The notes below the pieces were generated by a model that was given only the letters and a program-made list of their open reading frames with translations, ran no database searches and was not told the DNA's origin. Positions 9,724-18,033 of a DNA stretch of 64,000 bases are shown piece by piece; positions within the stretch are counted from its first letter, which is position 1; every line of letters starts with the position of its first letter. The DNA is taken from assembly GCF_000705555.1 (NCBI RefSeq), contig NZ_JMQN01000057.1, positions 62,001 to 126,000 of the forward strand, read 5' to 3'. This DNA is from Marinobacterium lacunae. Lineage in GTDB: Bacteria; Pseudomonadota; Gammaproteobacteria; Pseudomonadales; Balneatricaceae. A program made the position numbers and the translations under genes.

Positions 9724-10203
9724 TCATTCGAAAATTTCGACAGTCGTACCGGGCTCAATCCGGTCGTATAGTGCGATCAAGTCTTGATTTCGCATGCGGA
9801 TACATCCATGCGAGCGCGGCACGCCCATCGGTTCGGTATCGGGTGTGCCATGTATATAGATAAAGCGACGCAGTGAATCGCGATTACCGAGCCGGTTAAA
9901 GCCCGGCTCGCTGCCACACAGCCATAGAATTCGGGTGAGAATCCAGTCACGTCCGGGGTACGCTTTCGCAAGGGCCGGACTGTAAATCTCGCCCGTTGGG
10001 CGCCTGCCGACAAAAACGGCGTTGGGAGGCTCACTACCCCCGATACAGGCGCGGATATAGTGCAACCCTCTGGGTGTGCAGCCGCTGCCATTCAGTTCAC
10101 CGGCCCCATTCGTTGCCGTCGACACTGGCCAGCATCCGATTTCCCGGTCCTGCTCAAAAAGCTGAAGCCGCTGCTCCGAGATTGAAATCTCGATTCGCAA
10201 CAC
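9724..10203 (-). CDS. YkuD-domain L,D-transpeptidase-fold enzyme, apparently cytoplasmic
   Basis: The 159-residue protein is essentially a bare YkuD catalytic domain. It carries the HGTPDTEPMG motif and the active-site SHGCIRM, with nucleophile Cys134. The N-terminus (MLRIEISISEQRLQLFE) is amphipathic and polar, with no signal peptide, lipobox or membrane helix, so the enzyme should stay in the cytoplasm. Classical L,D-transpeptidases work in the periplasm. Signal-less YkuD proteins such as ElsL/LdtK of Acinetobacter act as L,D-carboxypeptidases that trim recycled tetrapeptides. Its position 7 bases upstream of nagZ, also a cytoplasmic recycling enzyme, supports that role by inference. It starts 2 bases after the psrA-like gene. 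Confidence 0.85.
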   Translation of the reverse strand: MLRIEISISEQRLQLFEQDREIGCWPVSTATNGAGELNGSGCTPRGLHYIRACIGGSEPPNAVFVGRRPTGEIYSPALAKAYPGRDWILTRILWLCGSEPGFNRLGNRDSLRRFIYIHGTPDTEPMGVPRSHGCIRMRNQDLIALYDRIEPGTTVEIFE

Positions 10204-10205
10204 AC

Positions 10206-10862
10206 CTACACCCTACAAAACCACGTTGATTCACCACGCGCTTGAAAGCCCGCACTAATGACTGGAATCATGCGGTGAAGTGTTCTTTCGATATCAGCAG
10301 CAGCCTCACGCCCTTCGTTCGAGAAGGCGCTTAGCGTTGCATAGTTGGACAGCGTAAAGATCATCGCACCCAGCAGGAAATGAAGCCGCCAGAAAAACTC
10401 ATCGGATTCGAGAGGTGCGGCGTTTTTACGCACCAACTCGATCAGCGGCCGTACCCGTTCACCGTACCCCTGAATCAAGAACTCTCGCAGCTCCTCCTGC
10501 CCCGGCGCGTACGCAAGGTCAAGCAGACGCATGAATAATGAGAGCGCATGCGGGTTTACATCTTTAACCACGAGCAGCGCGCGCATAAGCGTATCCAGCA
10601 GCTCATCGACGCTGGGAGAGACACTGTCATCTCCTTCACGCTCGGCAAGGCGCTGATCAAGCTGCGCGCACAACGGATCCAGAAAGCGCTTGGCGACAGC
10701 TTCGATAAGCCCACCTTTGGAGCCATAGTGGTAATTGACAGCAGCCAGGTTGACGTCGGCACGCGTCGTTATCTGCCGCATGGTGGTTTCGATAAACCCC
10801 TGATCGGCAAACAGCTCTTCGGCGGCCAATACTATCCGTGTCGCGGTATCTGATTCCTGCAT
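10206..10862 (-). CDS. psrA: TetR-family regulator, PsrA-like
   Basis: The 218-residue protein has a TetR helix-turn-helix in residues 10-55, including GFIETTMRQITTRADVNLAA followed by VNYHYGSKGGLIEAV. That N-terminus closely resembles Pseudomonas PsrA, a fatty-acid-responsive repressor of beta-oxidation that also activates rpoS. The place next to nagZ is also where psrA lies in Pseudomonas. The C-terminal ligand domain includes the aromatic-rich FFWRLHFLLGAMIFTL. No canonical PsrA operator (GAAAC-N4-GTTTC type) is visible in the 60 bases before the gene, so autoregulation cannot be claimed. It may share a promoter with sohB or have its own weak one. Confidence 0.75.
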   Translation of the reverse strand: MQESDTATRIVLAAEELFADQGFIETTMRQITTRADVNLAAVNYHYGSKGGLIEAVAKRFLDPLCAQLDQRLAEREGDDSVSPSVDELLDTLMRALLVVKDVNPHALSLFMRLLDLAYAPGQEELREFLIQGYGERVRPLIELVRKNAAPLESDEFFWRLHFLLGAMIFTLSNYATLSAFSNEGREAAADIERTLHRMIPVISAGFQARGESTWFCRV

Positions 10863-10922
10863 TCTTCCAACACCTCAGTTGTAACCCTCCAGGGTAGATG
10901 ACACCCTTGCGGAGTCCCTGCT

Positions 10923-11987
10923 TCAGCGAGACCAAAAACGACTGTTATACAGCTTCTGGGACAGCCGATTCACCGTACGATCAGCAACCTGCACCGTCAG
11001 TTCGCTCAAGCGTTCTTGCAAACCCTTTTTTAGCTCATATCGAACCTGATAAACATCCGCATTCTCGCAAGCCTCAAAAAGGTAGTCATCACTGGTGCCG
11101 AGACCGTCAATGAGACCCACTTCGAGTGCCCGCCGACCAAACCAGACTTCACCTGTGGCGACTTTTTCAAGATCAAGTTCCGGTCGATACTCACTTACGA
11201 ACTCCTTAAACAGTCCGTGCGTATCTTCCAGCTCCTCTATGAACTTTTTCCGCCCGTGTTCGGTATTCTCGCCAAACAGCGTTAACGTGCGCTTGTATTC
11301 GCCCGCGGTATACACCTCGTAATCGACATCGTGCTTCTTGAGCATACGATGGAAATTGGGTAGCTGGGCCACAACACCGATCGACCCCACGAGGGCAAAA
11401 GGCGCTGCGATCAGCTTATTACCGATACAGGCCATCATATAGCCCCCGCTTGCAGCCACCTTATCGACACAGATTGTCAGCGGTATGTCACGCTTGCGAA
11501 TACGCTCAAGCTGAGACGCAGCCAAACCGTAGCCGTGCACCAGTCCACCGCCGCTTTCGAGCCTGACGACAACCTCGTCCTCTTTTCGGGCAAGCGTCAG
11601 AACGGCACTGATCTCTTCACGCAGCCAGTCCACCTGAGATGCATGCAGGTCGCCGTCAAAATCGAGCACGAAGATGCGCTTGCGCTCCGGAGCAGGCTCT
11701 TCCCCTCTTTTGAGGGCCTTCTTGCGCTCTTTCGCCTCAAGCTTATCTTGCTTTTTCTGCTCTTTGTGGAGTTGTTTTAAACGCTCCTCATCAAGAACCT
11801 CATCCTCAATGTCCTGCTGCATCTCTTCGAGGTGCTGATTGAGATTCTTGACTTCGACGTGCCCGTCCCGCCCCTCCTTGCGCCGCGCGACCACCGAGCC
11901 AACGCCCGATAACACAAGCAAAATGCCGATAATAACGGTCAATGTCTTGGCCAGGAAAAGGCCATAATCAGCAAGAAATTCGGTCAC
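10923..11987 (-). CDS. sohB: S49-family inner-membrane peptidase SohB
   Basis: SohB is a membrane-anchored serine peptidase of the signal-peptide-peptidase family. The 354-residue product has one N-terminal membrane helix (about 5-30), a charged linker rich in Lys and Glu, and an S49 domain. The nucleophile Ser lies in AASGGYMMACIGN and is followed by ALVGSIGVVAQ. The start is the GTG at 11987: CAGGAG sits 6 bases upstream, and MTEFLADYGLFLAKTL matches the E. coli start. The longer in-frame GTG at 12005 would place the ribosome binding site inside the gene. A 60-base gap separates it from the psrA-like gene downstream. Confidence 0.92.
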   Translation of the reverse strand: MTEFLADYGLFLAKTLTVIIGILLVLSGVGSVVARRKEGRDGHVEVKNLNQHLEEMQQDIEDEVLDEERLKQLHKEQKKQDKLEAKERKKALKRGEEPAPERKRIFVLDFDGDLHASQVDWLREEISAVLTLARKEDEVVVRLESGGGLVHGYGLAASQLERIRKRDIPLTICVDKVAASGGYMMACIGNKLIAAPFALVGSIGVVAQLPNFHRMLKKHDVDYEVYTAGEYKRTLTLFGENTEHGRKKFIEELEDTHGLFKEFVSEYRPELDLEKVATGEVWFGRRALEVGLIDGLGTSDDYLFEACENADVYQVRYELKKGLQERLSELTVQVADRTVNRLSQKLYNSRFWSR

Positions 11988-11993
11988 TATCAT

Positions 11994-11999
11994 CTCCTG
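11994..11999 (-). promoter_or_regulatory. ribosome binding site that fixes the sohB start
   Basis: CAGGAG on the minus strand lies 6 bases before GTG 11987. The in-frame ATG between them touches the site and would be too close. Confidence 0.6.
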
Positions 12000-12091
12000 T
12001 CTCACAGCACACGGTATTAGCGCTGCGGGGGCGCGTACTGTAACATAACCGACGATTAAAACACGGTTTTCGAACAGGGTTTACGCCGCTC

Positions 12092-12424
12092 ATGAGTACG
12101 TCCATCACTGTAGAACAGATCATCGACAAACTGCCTTCGCGCTTCAACCCTGATCAGGCTGGATCGCTCTGCGCCACCTTCCAGTTTCGACTGAGCGACG
12201 CCAAGCCTTTCTATATTTCCATTGCCGATCAACAATGCCTGGGCTGCCCCGGCGAGCATCAGGATCCGGACATCACGCTCCACATGGATGAAGCAACCCT
12301 TATCCGCGTGGTAACAGGCGAACAGGACGGCATGAGCGCGTTCATGAAAGGCCAGCTGCGCGCAGAAGGCAATGTGATGTTGGCAACCCGGCTGGGTAAG
12401 CTGTTCAGTGGCGGCAAATCCTAA
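12092..12424 (+). CDS. SCP2 sterol-binding domain protein
   Basis: The 110-residue single-domain protein has the SCP2/UbiJ-like fold signature. An early hydrophobic strand (LCATFQFRLSD) is followed by DITLHMDEATLIRVVTGEQDG and the C-terminal MKGQLRAEGNVMLATRLGKLF. Members bind lipids or hydrophobic ligands in the cytoplasm; the physiological ligand of short stand-alone bacterial members is unknown. It is divergent from sohB and convergent with nudC. No strong ribosome binding site precedes the ATG, though AGGG occurs about 13 bases upstream. Confidence 0.8.
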   Translation: MSTSITVEQIIDKLPSRFNPDQAGSLCATFQFRLSDAKPFYISIADQQCLGCPGEHQDPDITLHMDEATLIRVVTGEQDGMSAFMKGQLRAEGNVMLATRLGKLFSGGKS

Positions 12425-12447
12425 GACTCAGCCGCCAAGGCTAGATC

Positions 12448-13182
12448 TCAATGCCTCCCGTGTAAGAAGCGCTCGATCAACTGGTACGAAATAGAAAAGC
12501 GTGGCGGCAGATCAGGTAACGACTCACGCGTGAACCATCCGGCTTCAGTAATCTCGACCCCGTCGGGTTGTAGCGCGCCGCCAGCATAGTCGGCAATAAA
12601 ACCGAACATGAGTGAGTGCGGGAAGGGCCATGACTGACTTTTTACGTAGCGGACATTAGAGACTTCCACCCCTACCTCCTCGCGAACCTCTCGCGCCACG
12701 GCAGCTTCCGCAGTCTCACCCGCCTCGATAAAGCCTGCCAGCGTGCTGAAGCGGCCCGGCGGAAAACGCGGATTGTGCCCCAGAAGGCACCGATCGCCAT
12801 CGACAACCAGCACAATAATGCACGGTGAGATTCTCGGGTAGACACTTAGGCCACACTGCGAACACACCTTCGCAAGCTCAAACTTATCTGGCTTTGCAGG
12901 GGTTCCACAACGACCGCAAAAGCGGTGCTGATCATGCCAGACTGAGATCTGGGCCGCGCGCGCAAGTACCTCGAACTGATCAGCATCGGATTGCGACAGT
13001 GATGCGCGAAGATCTAACGGCTCATGACCGTCAGGCGTTGACGCCAGTACCAACAACTCAACGCCGTCGACTACAGGATATCGAGCCTCACATTCATCCT
13101 CGATCAATGGGGGCTTCTGGAACAGCGCAACGCCGTTTTGATCAGACAAGAGTCTTCCCTGATGGCTTACCATATATTTCAC
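12448..13182 (-). CDS. nudC: NADH pyrophosphatase / NAD-cap hydrolase NudC
   Basis: NudC hydrolyses NAD(H) to NMN(H) and AMP and removes the NAD cap from RNA. The 244-residue protein has a zinc ribbon (FCGRCGTPAK with the second pair in VCSQCGLS) and a Nudix box GFIEAGETAEAAVAREVREE followed by VGVE. The SQSWPFPHSLMFGF motif, specific to NudC, follows the box. I place the start at GTG 13182 because GAGGAG stands 6 bases upstream; an in-frame GTG at 13209 lies before that site. It is convergent with the SCP2 gene and divergent from nhaB. Confidence 0.95.
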   Translation of the reverse strand: MKYMVSHQGRLLSDQNGVALFQKPPLIEDECEARYPVVDGVELLVLASTPDGHEPLDLRASLSQSDADQFEVLARAAQISVWHDQHRFCGRCGTPAKPDKFELAKVCSQCGLSVYPRISPCIIVLVVDGDRCLLGHNPRFPPGRFSTLAGFIEAGETAEAAVAREVREEVGVEVSNVRYVKSQSWPFPHSLMFGFIADYAGGALQPDGVEITEAGWFTRESLPDLPPRFSISYQLIERFLHGRH

Positions 13183-13188
13183 GTGAAT

Positions 13189-13194
13189 CTCCTC
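13189..13194 (-). promoter_or_regulatory. ribosome binding site that fixes the nudC start
   Basis: GAGGAG on the minus strand sits 6 bases before the GTG at 13182, favouring it over the upstream in-frame GTG at 13209. Confidence 0.6.
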
Positions 13195-13290
13195 TAACTT
13201 CACGGACACGTTAGCATAGCTTCCTCACTTTGCGATCAACTGCTAGGATTGGGCCGCACTGCAGCGGGCGTTACCAGCCCTCGACAAATA

Positions 13291-13411
13291 GTTGTCGTGG
13301 CGCAAGTAGGCATATCGCCGGGTATGGGATACTTCCCGCCCCGCGCCAACCGATGCGTCCCCGGGTCTCATTAAACCCATTACAAACGACCTTGGTGCAG
13401 GGCGACCAAGA
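13291..13411 (+). promoter_or_regulatory. foldable leader region upstream of nhaB
   Basis: The 227-base gap between nudC and nhaB contains nested complementary segments. GTGGCGC (13297-13303) pairs with GCGCCA (13343-13348), enclosing a hairpin CGGG/CCCG (13319-13322 with 13335-13338) extended by TAT/ATA. CTTGGT and ACCAAG form a second stem ending about 25 bases before the nhaB ATG. This could be a cis-regulatory RNA, but I do not recognise it as a known riboswitch family, and GC-rich sequence can pair by chance. Confidence 0.3.
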
Positions 13412-13436
13412 AGAAATGCATAGGAACCCATACCTG

Positions 13437-14945
13437 ATGAGCCAAACCCTGACACAGGCGCTCATGCGCAACTTTCTCGGCAACTCTCCGACCTGGTACA
13501 AGCAGGCTGTTGTAGGATTCCTGATCCTGAACCCCATTTTGCTGTACACGGTAGGCCCCGCCATCACTGGCTGGCTACTGATTTTCGAGTTTATTTTCAC
13601 CCTGGCCCTGGCGCTCAAATGCTATCCACTGCAGCCAGGCGGGCTACTGGCAATCGAAGCCGTGTTAATTGGCCTTGCTTCCCCCGAATCGGTCTATCAC
13701 GAAGTCGCCGGCAACCTTGAGGTCATCCTGCTCCTTATGTTTATGGTGGCCGGCATCTATTTCATGAAGAGCATGCTGCTCTGGGTATTCACTCGGATTC
13801 TGCTCAAGGTTAAATCGAAGTCGACTCTCGCACTTCTTTTCTCCCTCTCTGCTGCATTTCTATCCGCATTTCTCGACGCGCTTACCGTTACCGCTGTTCT
13901 GATCAGTGTTGGTGTCGGATTCTATGCCGTCTACCACAAAGTTGCATCGGGCAAGCAGATGGAGCTAATCGAGCACGATCATTCTGATGATGGCCAGGTA
14001 CAGGATGACAAACGCAACGATCTCGAAACGTTCCGCGCGTTCCTGCGCAGCCTGCTGATGCACGGCGCAGTCGGCACCGCTCTGGGCGGCGTATGTACAC
14101 TTGTAGGCGAACCTCAAAACTTGCTTATCGCGCAGAAGGCCGGGTGGGATTTCGTCGAATTCTTCAAGCTGATGGCGCCGATTACGATGCCGGTATTGGC
14201 CGCAGGCCTGCTGACGTGCGTGCTTCTGGAAAAAACTCGATTGTTCGGATACGGCGCACGTCTGCCGCGTTCCGTGCGCAATATACTGCTGGAATACGCC
14301 CTCGAACAGGACAAGAAGCAGACCAAAAGGGATCACGCCATTCTCATCATCCAGATGCTCGTGGCCGCCTTCCTTGTACTGGCGCTTGCGTTCCACCTCG
14401 CCGAGGTTGGCCTCATCGGCCTTACCGTCATTGTTTTACTGACGGCGTTCAACGGCATCACTGAAGAGCACCAGATCGGCCATGCATTTGAAGAAGCGCT
14501 GCCGTTCACCGCGTTGCTCGTCGTGTTCTTTACCATTGTGTCAGTTATACATGAGCAGCACCTGTTCCAGCCGATCATCCATGCCGTGCTAGCGATGGAA
14601 GAGTCCCAGCAACCTGGCTTATTCTTTGTCGCCAACGGCGTACTTTCAGCAATCAGCGACAACGTCTTCGTGGCGACGGTTTATATCAACGAGGTGCTTG
14701 ATGCCTACAACAGCGGCAGCATCAGCCGTGAGCATTTCGACAGTCTTGCCATCGCAATCAACACAGGCACCAATATACCCAGTGTGGCGACACCCAACGG
14801 CCAAGCCGCATTCCTGTTCCTGCTTACCTCGGCACTGGCACCGTTGATCCGCCTATCTTACGGTCGCATGGTATTGATGGCACTGCCATACACCATCGTC
14901 ATGAGCGGCGTGGCTTTTATGATGGTACTTATCGAACTGCATTAA
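13437..14945 (+). CDS. nhaB: sodium/proton antiporter NhaB
   Basis: NhaB exports sodium in exchange for protons (electrogenic, 2 Na+ to 3 H+ in E. coli), giving salt and alkali tolerance. The 502-residue inner-membrane protein has about twelve helices. NhaB landmarks include the start [13 protein letters not shown], a conserved [19 protein letters not shown] and the late [19 protein letters not shown] and [21 protein letters not shown] start at ATG 13437 because homologues begin there; 69 upstream in-frame codons look non-coding. No obvious Shine-Dalgarno lies at the usual distance (AGGAA is about 11 bases away), so translation may depend on the leader fold. A strong bidirectional terminator follows. 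Confidence 0.95.
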   Translation: MSQTLTQALMRNFLGNSPTWYKQAVVGFLILNPILLYTVGPAITGWLLIFEFIFTLALALKCYPLQPGGLLAIEAVLIGLASPESVYHEVAGNLEVILLLMFMVAGIYFMKSMLLWVFTRILLKVKSKSTLALLFSLSAAFLSAFLDALTVTAVLISVGVGFYAVYHKVASGKQMELIEHDHSDDGQVQDDKRNDLETFRAFLRSLLMHGAVGTALGGVCTLVGEPQNLLIAQKAGWDFVEFFKLMAPITMPVLAAGLLTCVLLEKTRLFGYGARLPRSVRNILLEYALEQDKKQTKRDHAILIIQMLVAAFLVLALAFHLAEVGLIGLTVIVLLTAFNGITEEHQIGHAFEEALPFTALLVVFFTIVSVIHEQHLFQPIIHAVLAMEESQQPGLFFVANGVLSAISDNVFVATVYINEVLDAYNSGSISREHFDSLAIAINTGTNIPSVATPNGQAAFLFLLTSALAPLIRLSYGRMVLMALPYTIVMSGVAFMMVLIELH

Positions 14946-14959
14946 GCAGACTCCCATAT

Positions 14960-14988
14960 AAAAAACGCGGGCCCAGCCCGCGTTTTTT
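14960..14988. terminator. bidirectional terminator between nhaB and dnaQ
   Basis: A perfect stem AAAAAACGCGGGC / GCCCGCGTTTTTT with a CCA loop gives a GC-rich hairpin with an A-run on one side and a U-run on the other. It can therefore end both nhaB and the dnaQ operon. Confidence 0.9.
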
Positions 14989-15004
14989 ATTCATCTGTTG
15001 CCGC

Positions 15005-15724
15005 CTACTCCGAAGAGGCGCTGCGCCAAAGACAGCTGCCACCTACCTTTTTGTCCAGCAGATCGAGAAACGCTTCATGCGCTGCCAACTCATCCTCAGA
15101 GGCGCTCACTACCGGAAGATCATCAGCGTTCGCCACCCGCCTTAAAGGCTCGCCATTTCCGTCATCGCCGTTACTGCCATCCTGTCCGAGCTGCAGCGAT
15201 GTCTGACCGCCCGTCAGCGCAAGATAAACATCCGCCAGTATTTCGGAGTCGAGCAAGGCCCCGTGAAGTTCTCGGTGGGAGTTGTCAATCTCGTAGCGTC
15301 GACATAAGGCATCAAGGTTGTTCTTCGCACCCGGATGCTTGCGCCGAGCCAGCGCCAAAGAGTCTGTGATAGTACAGATATCGGCCATGCGCTCTTTGTA
15401 ACCGTTACGCTCAAGCTCCTTATCGAGGAACCCGATATCGAACGACGCATTATGGATAATCAGCTCAGCGCCACGCACAAACTCAAGAAACTCATCCGCT
15501 ATATCAGCAAACGAGGGCTTATCGGCGAGAAACTCATTACTGATACCGTGAACCGCAAAAGCTTCAGCATCCACCTCACGATCAGGCCGAATATATTGGT
15601 GATATGTATTCCCGGTAAGGCGGCGACGCTCAAGCTCAACACCGCCAATTTCGATGATGTTATGCCCCTCTTCCGGCTCGAGACCCGTGGTCTCCGTATC
15701 CATCACGATCTGCCGTGTACTCAT
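15005..15724 (-). CDS. dnaQ: DNA polymerase III epsilon subunit (proofreading exonuclease)
   Basis: DnaQ supplies the 3'-5' proofreading activity of the replicative polymerase. The 239-residue protein shows the DEDDh motifs: Exo [14 protein letters not shown], Exo [16 protein letters not shown] and Exo III with [20 protein letters not shown]. These are followed by QTSLQL, corresponding to the clamp-binding QTSMAF of E. coli. The acidic and Gly-rich linker ([10 protein letters not shown]) leads to the C-terminal segment that binds the alpha subunit. The start overlaps the rnhA stop by four bases, so the two are coupled on one transcript, in the reverse of the E. coli arrangement, where they diverge. 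Confidence 0.96.
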   Translation of the reverse strand: MSTRQIVMDTETTGLEPEEGHNIIEIGGVELERRRLTGNTYHQYIRPDREVDAEAFAVHGISNEFLADKPSFADIADEFLEFVRGAELIIHNASFDIGFLDKELERNGYKERMADICTITDSLALARRKHPGAKNNLDALCRRYEIDNSHRELHGALLDSEILADVYLALTGGQTSLQLGQDGSNGDDGNGEPLRRVANADDLPVVSASEDELAAHEAFLDLLDKKVGGSCLWRSASSE

Positions 15725-16161
15725 CGCTTACCAAACTCCTCTACGCCCTTGTTCGCCAGCTGATCGGCGCGCTCATTCTCGGGGTGACCGCTGTGGCCCT
15801 TGACCCATTTCCAAACAATCTCGTGCCGGGAAACCAGCTCATCCAGCTTCTGCCAAAGGTCGGCATTTTTAACCGGCTGGCGCGACGCCGTCTTCCAGCC
15901 TTTACGCTTCCAACCGGCCAACCATTCGGTAATGCCTTTTCGCAGATACTCCGAATCCGTCGTCATCGTAACCTTGCACGACTGATTAAGCGCCTCAAGC
16001 GCGGCAATGGCTGCCATCATTTCCATGCGATTATTAGTGGTATGCGCTTCACCACCGTACAACTCTTTTTCATGCTGACCACTGCGCAGGATCGCCCCCC
16101 AGCCGCCTGGCCCCGGATTTCCTTTACAGGCCCCATCGGTAAATATCTCAACCACTTTCAA
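15721..16161 (-). CDS. rnhA: ribonuclease HI
   Basis: RNase HI cleaves the RNA strand of RNA-DNA hybrids. The 146-residue protein starts [20 protein letters not shown] with the first catalytic Asp at residue 9. The catalytic Glu lies in [13 protein letters not shown], the second Asp in [11 protein letters not shown], and a [16 protein letters not shown] segment carries the C-terminal His and Asp. The length is normal (E. coli 155). It lies 24 bases after the methyltransferase gene and overlaps dnaQ. Confidence 0.97.
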   Translation of the reverse strand: MKVVEIFTDGACKGNPGPGGWGAILRSGQHEKELYGGEAHTTNNRMEMMAAIAALEALNQSCKVTMTTDSEYLRKGITEWLAGWKRKGWKTASRQPVKNADLWQKLDELVSRHEIVWKWVKGHSGHPENERADQLANKGVEEFGKR

Positions 16162-16185
16162 ATCTAAACAATCCTTAAAGAAAAA

Positions 16186-16962
16186 CTATCGACGCCGATT
16201 GCGCATATGCCCCCTGGCAGTCGGCTTTGGCTCTATTACGGGCAGGCTGATCAACTTGCGCCGCCAAGGCGTTCGCAAGGGTGTCATTCCAGGAACGTCC
16301 TTTCGTGCCACAACGATCAAGGCAGCCCCCGAATGGGCTGGGGCACGCTGCGCCAGCGTATGCAACCACGAGCAACGTTGACGTCGCCTCAAGTTCTCAA
16401 AAGGCGGCATATAAAAACCGGACAGTGAGCGCACTTCCGTCAGCTCCAGTAACCCCAGCCAATCTTGAAGCCGTCCATGCCGGATAAAATGTCCCGACCA
16501 AGGCACCAGCTTACGTCGGCGAAGAAAGCGCGCTATACCCCATGTGCTGGCCGGATTAAACCCGACCACAACCATATGGCCACCGGGTCGCAAGACTCGC
16601 GCGGCCTCCCTCAACACCTGGTGGGGATTCTCGGCGAAATCAAGCGCGTGATGCAGCAACACCACATCAATCGTATCACTCTGCACCGGCAGCTCGCTGT
16701 TCGACGCCACAATAGAGCGCTTGTCCATACCCAACTCCAGACTGGGGCCGAGTAGGATACGGTGCGGAACAGGACTTGCGCCGAACATCGGTTTTCGACT
16801 ATCCACGCCGATCTGAAGCAGGTGGTAACCGAAAAGCGTAGGCAAGACCTGCTCAAGCAAACTCTGTTCGACTTCGATAAGTTCCTGGCCCAGTGCAGAG
16901 TCGAACCATTGCATTATTGCAGGCGTTAGCTGGTTGACATCAAGACGCTGATGAAAGGTCAT
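16186..16962 (-). CDS. class I SAM-dependent methyltransferase, YafS-like
   Basis: The 258-residue cytoplasmic protein has a Rossmann methyltransferase core: the acidic motif LPVQSDTIDVVLLHHALDF and the post-motif LRPGGHMVVVGFNP are clear, while the glycine-rich motif I is weak. The gene sits between gloB and rnhA exactly where E. coli has yafS and P. aeruginosa has a methyltransferase gene. The substrate is unknown. The C-terminus is strongly basic (ends MRNRRR). A TATAAT box about 43 bases upstream likely starts the yafS-rnhA-dnaQ transcript. Confidence 0.85.
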   Translation of the reverse strand: MTFHQRLDVNQLTPAIMQWFDSALGQELIEVEQSLLEQVLPTLFGYHLLQIGVDSRKPMFGASPVPHRILLGPSLELGMDKRSIVASNSELPVQSDTIDVVLLHHALDFAENPHQVLREAARVLRPGGHMVVVGFNPASTWGIARFLRRRKLVPWSGHFIRHGRLQDWLGLLELTEVRSLSGFYMPPFENLRRRQRCSWLHTLAQRAPAHSGAALIVVARKDVPGMTPLRTPWRRKLISLPVIEPKPTARGHMRNRRR

Positions 16963-17004
16963 ATCTGCTCTGCTGTTGCGAACCCGAGATTAACAATCAT
17001 TGAC

Positions 17005-17010
17005 ATTATA
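17005..17010 (-). promoter_or_regulatory. -10 box of the methyltransferase-rnhA-dnaQ operon
   Basis: A perfect TATAAT lies on the minus strand 43 bases before the methyltransferase start. No good -35 is found at 16-18 bases spacing, so the promoter may need an activator or be weak. Confidence 0.4.
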
Positions 17011-17141
17011 AAGTACCCTAGAGGTCCGAAGCACAAGTCTATAGCGTACAGGCGAGAGCATAAATGCCTGTACCGGAGAAGCTTCTCTATCAGGGGCAAC
17101 ACAGCCTTTTGAACGCTTCGGACAAGATGAGGCAATGCACG

Positions 17142-17915
17142 ATGTACAGCGTAACTCCCATTCCAGCTTTTCGCGATAACTATATCTGGGCACTTCAGGG
17201 CCCCAACCCCGACACGGTCGTTGTCGTTGACCCTGGCGATGCAGAACCCGTCGAGCGCTATCTGAAAGAAAACGGCCTTACGCTAAACGCCATTCTTATT
17301 ACCCATCACCATGCCGATCACACCGGCGGCGTGCCCGAGCTGACCTATTCCAGGGATATACCCGTTTATGGACCTGCGAACTCGCCATTCAACGGTATTA
17401 CGCATCATCTGGAAGACGGTGACAGCATCTCGATCCTGGGTCACGTGCTCGAAATCAAAGCAGTACCTGCCCACACCCTCGATCACATCAGTTATCTGCA
17501 GGCTCAGGATCAGCCCCAACTGTTCTGCGGCGATACGCTTTTTCTGGCGGGATGCGGAAGACTCTTTGAGGGCACCGCTACACAGATGCATGAGGCCATG
17601 GAGTACTTCGCCTCTTTACCCGACGCCACACTCGTCTACTGCACTCATGAGTACTCGCTCTCCAACCTTGCATTCGCGCAAGCTGTAGAACCGAACAATA
17701 AGGAGATCGCAGCAACAATCGACAAATGCCGGGCCCTCCGCGCTCAGGACACACCCACCCTGCCCTCCGCGATTGCCAGCGAAAAGATGATTAACCCCTT
17801 CATGCGCACAAGCGTCCAGAGCGTCATCGAATCCGCCGAGCGACATACAGGGTCGTCACTCAGCACTTCTGTTGAAGTACTGTCGGCACTCAGGGAGTGG
17901 AAAAACCAGTTTTAA
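17142..17915 (+). CDS. gloB: hydroxyacylglutathione hydrolase (glyoxalase II)
   Basis: GloB completes methylglyoxal detoxification by splitting S-lactoylglutathione to lactate and glutathione. The 257-residue metallo-beta-lactamase-fold protein has the zinc motif THHHADHTGG, then HTLDHISYL, CGDTLFLAGCGRLFEG and THEYSLSNLAFA. The C-terminal substrate-binding part ends in SALREWKNQF. The ATG at 17142 gives the standard start MYSVTPIPAFRDNYIW and has GAGG 9 bases upstream. In-frame ATGs at 17064 and 17127 would add 26 or 5 atypical residues. It is divergent from the methyltransferase gene. Confidence 0.97.
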   Translation: MYSVTPIPAFRDNYIWALQGPNPDTVVVVDPGDAEPVERYLKENGLTLNAILITHHHADHTGGVPELTYSRDIPVYGPANSPFNGITHHLEDGDSISILGHVLEIKAVPAHTLDHISYLQAQDQPQLFCGDTLFLAGCGRLFEGTATQMHEAMEYFASLPDATLVYCTHEYSLSNLAFAQAVEPNNKEIAATIDKCRALRAQDTPTLPSAIASEKMINPFMRTSVQSVIESAERHTGSSLSTSVEVLSALREWKNQF

Positions 17916-17968
17916 ATGATACGCCTCAACTGGGAAATTCAAACACACGGCTAACCGCACGGTTAAGT

Positions 17969-17997
17969 TTGACGCGTCTGTAACACCCCCATAAAAT
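17969..17997 (+). promoter_or_regulatory. sigma-70 promoter of mltD
   Basis: TTGACG (17969-17974) and TAAAAT (17992-17997) are separated by 17 bases, a near-consensus pair, 36 bases upstream of the mltD start. A small inverted repeat TAACC/GGTTA just upstream may end the gloB message. Confidence 0.75.
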
Positions 17998-18033
17998 GCG
18001 TCGGATTATTTTGCATTTCAGGGGGTTGGTGGT

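Noticed and set aside
17000-17005. TTGACA as a -35 for gloB on the plus strand
   Set aside because: No -10-like hexamer lies at 15-19 bases downstream; the overlapping TATAAT on the other strand is the better signal.
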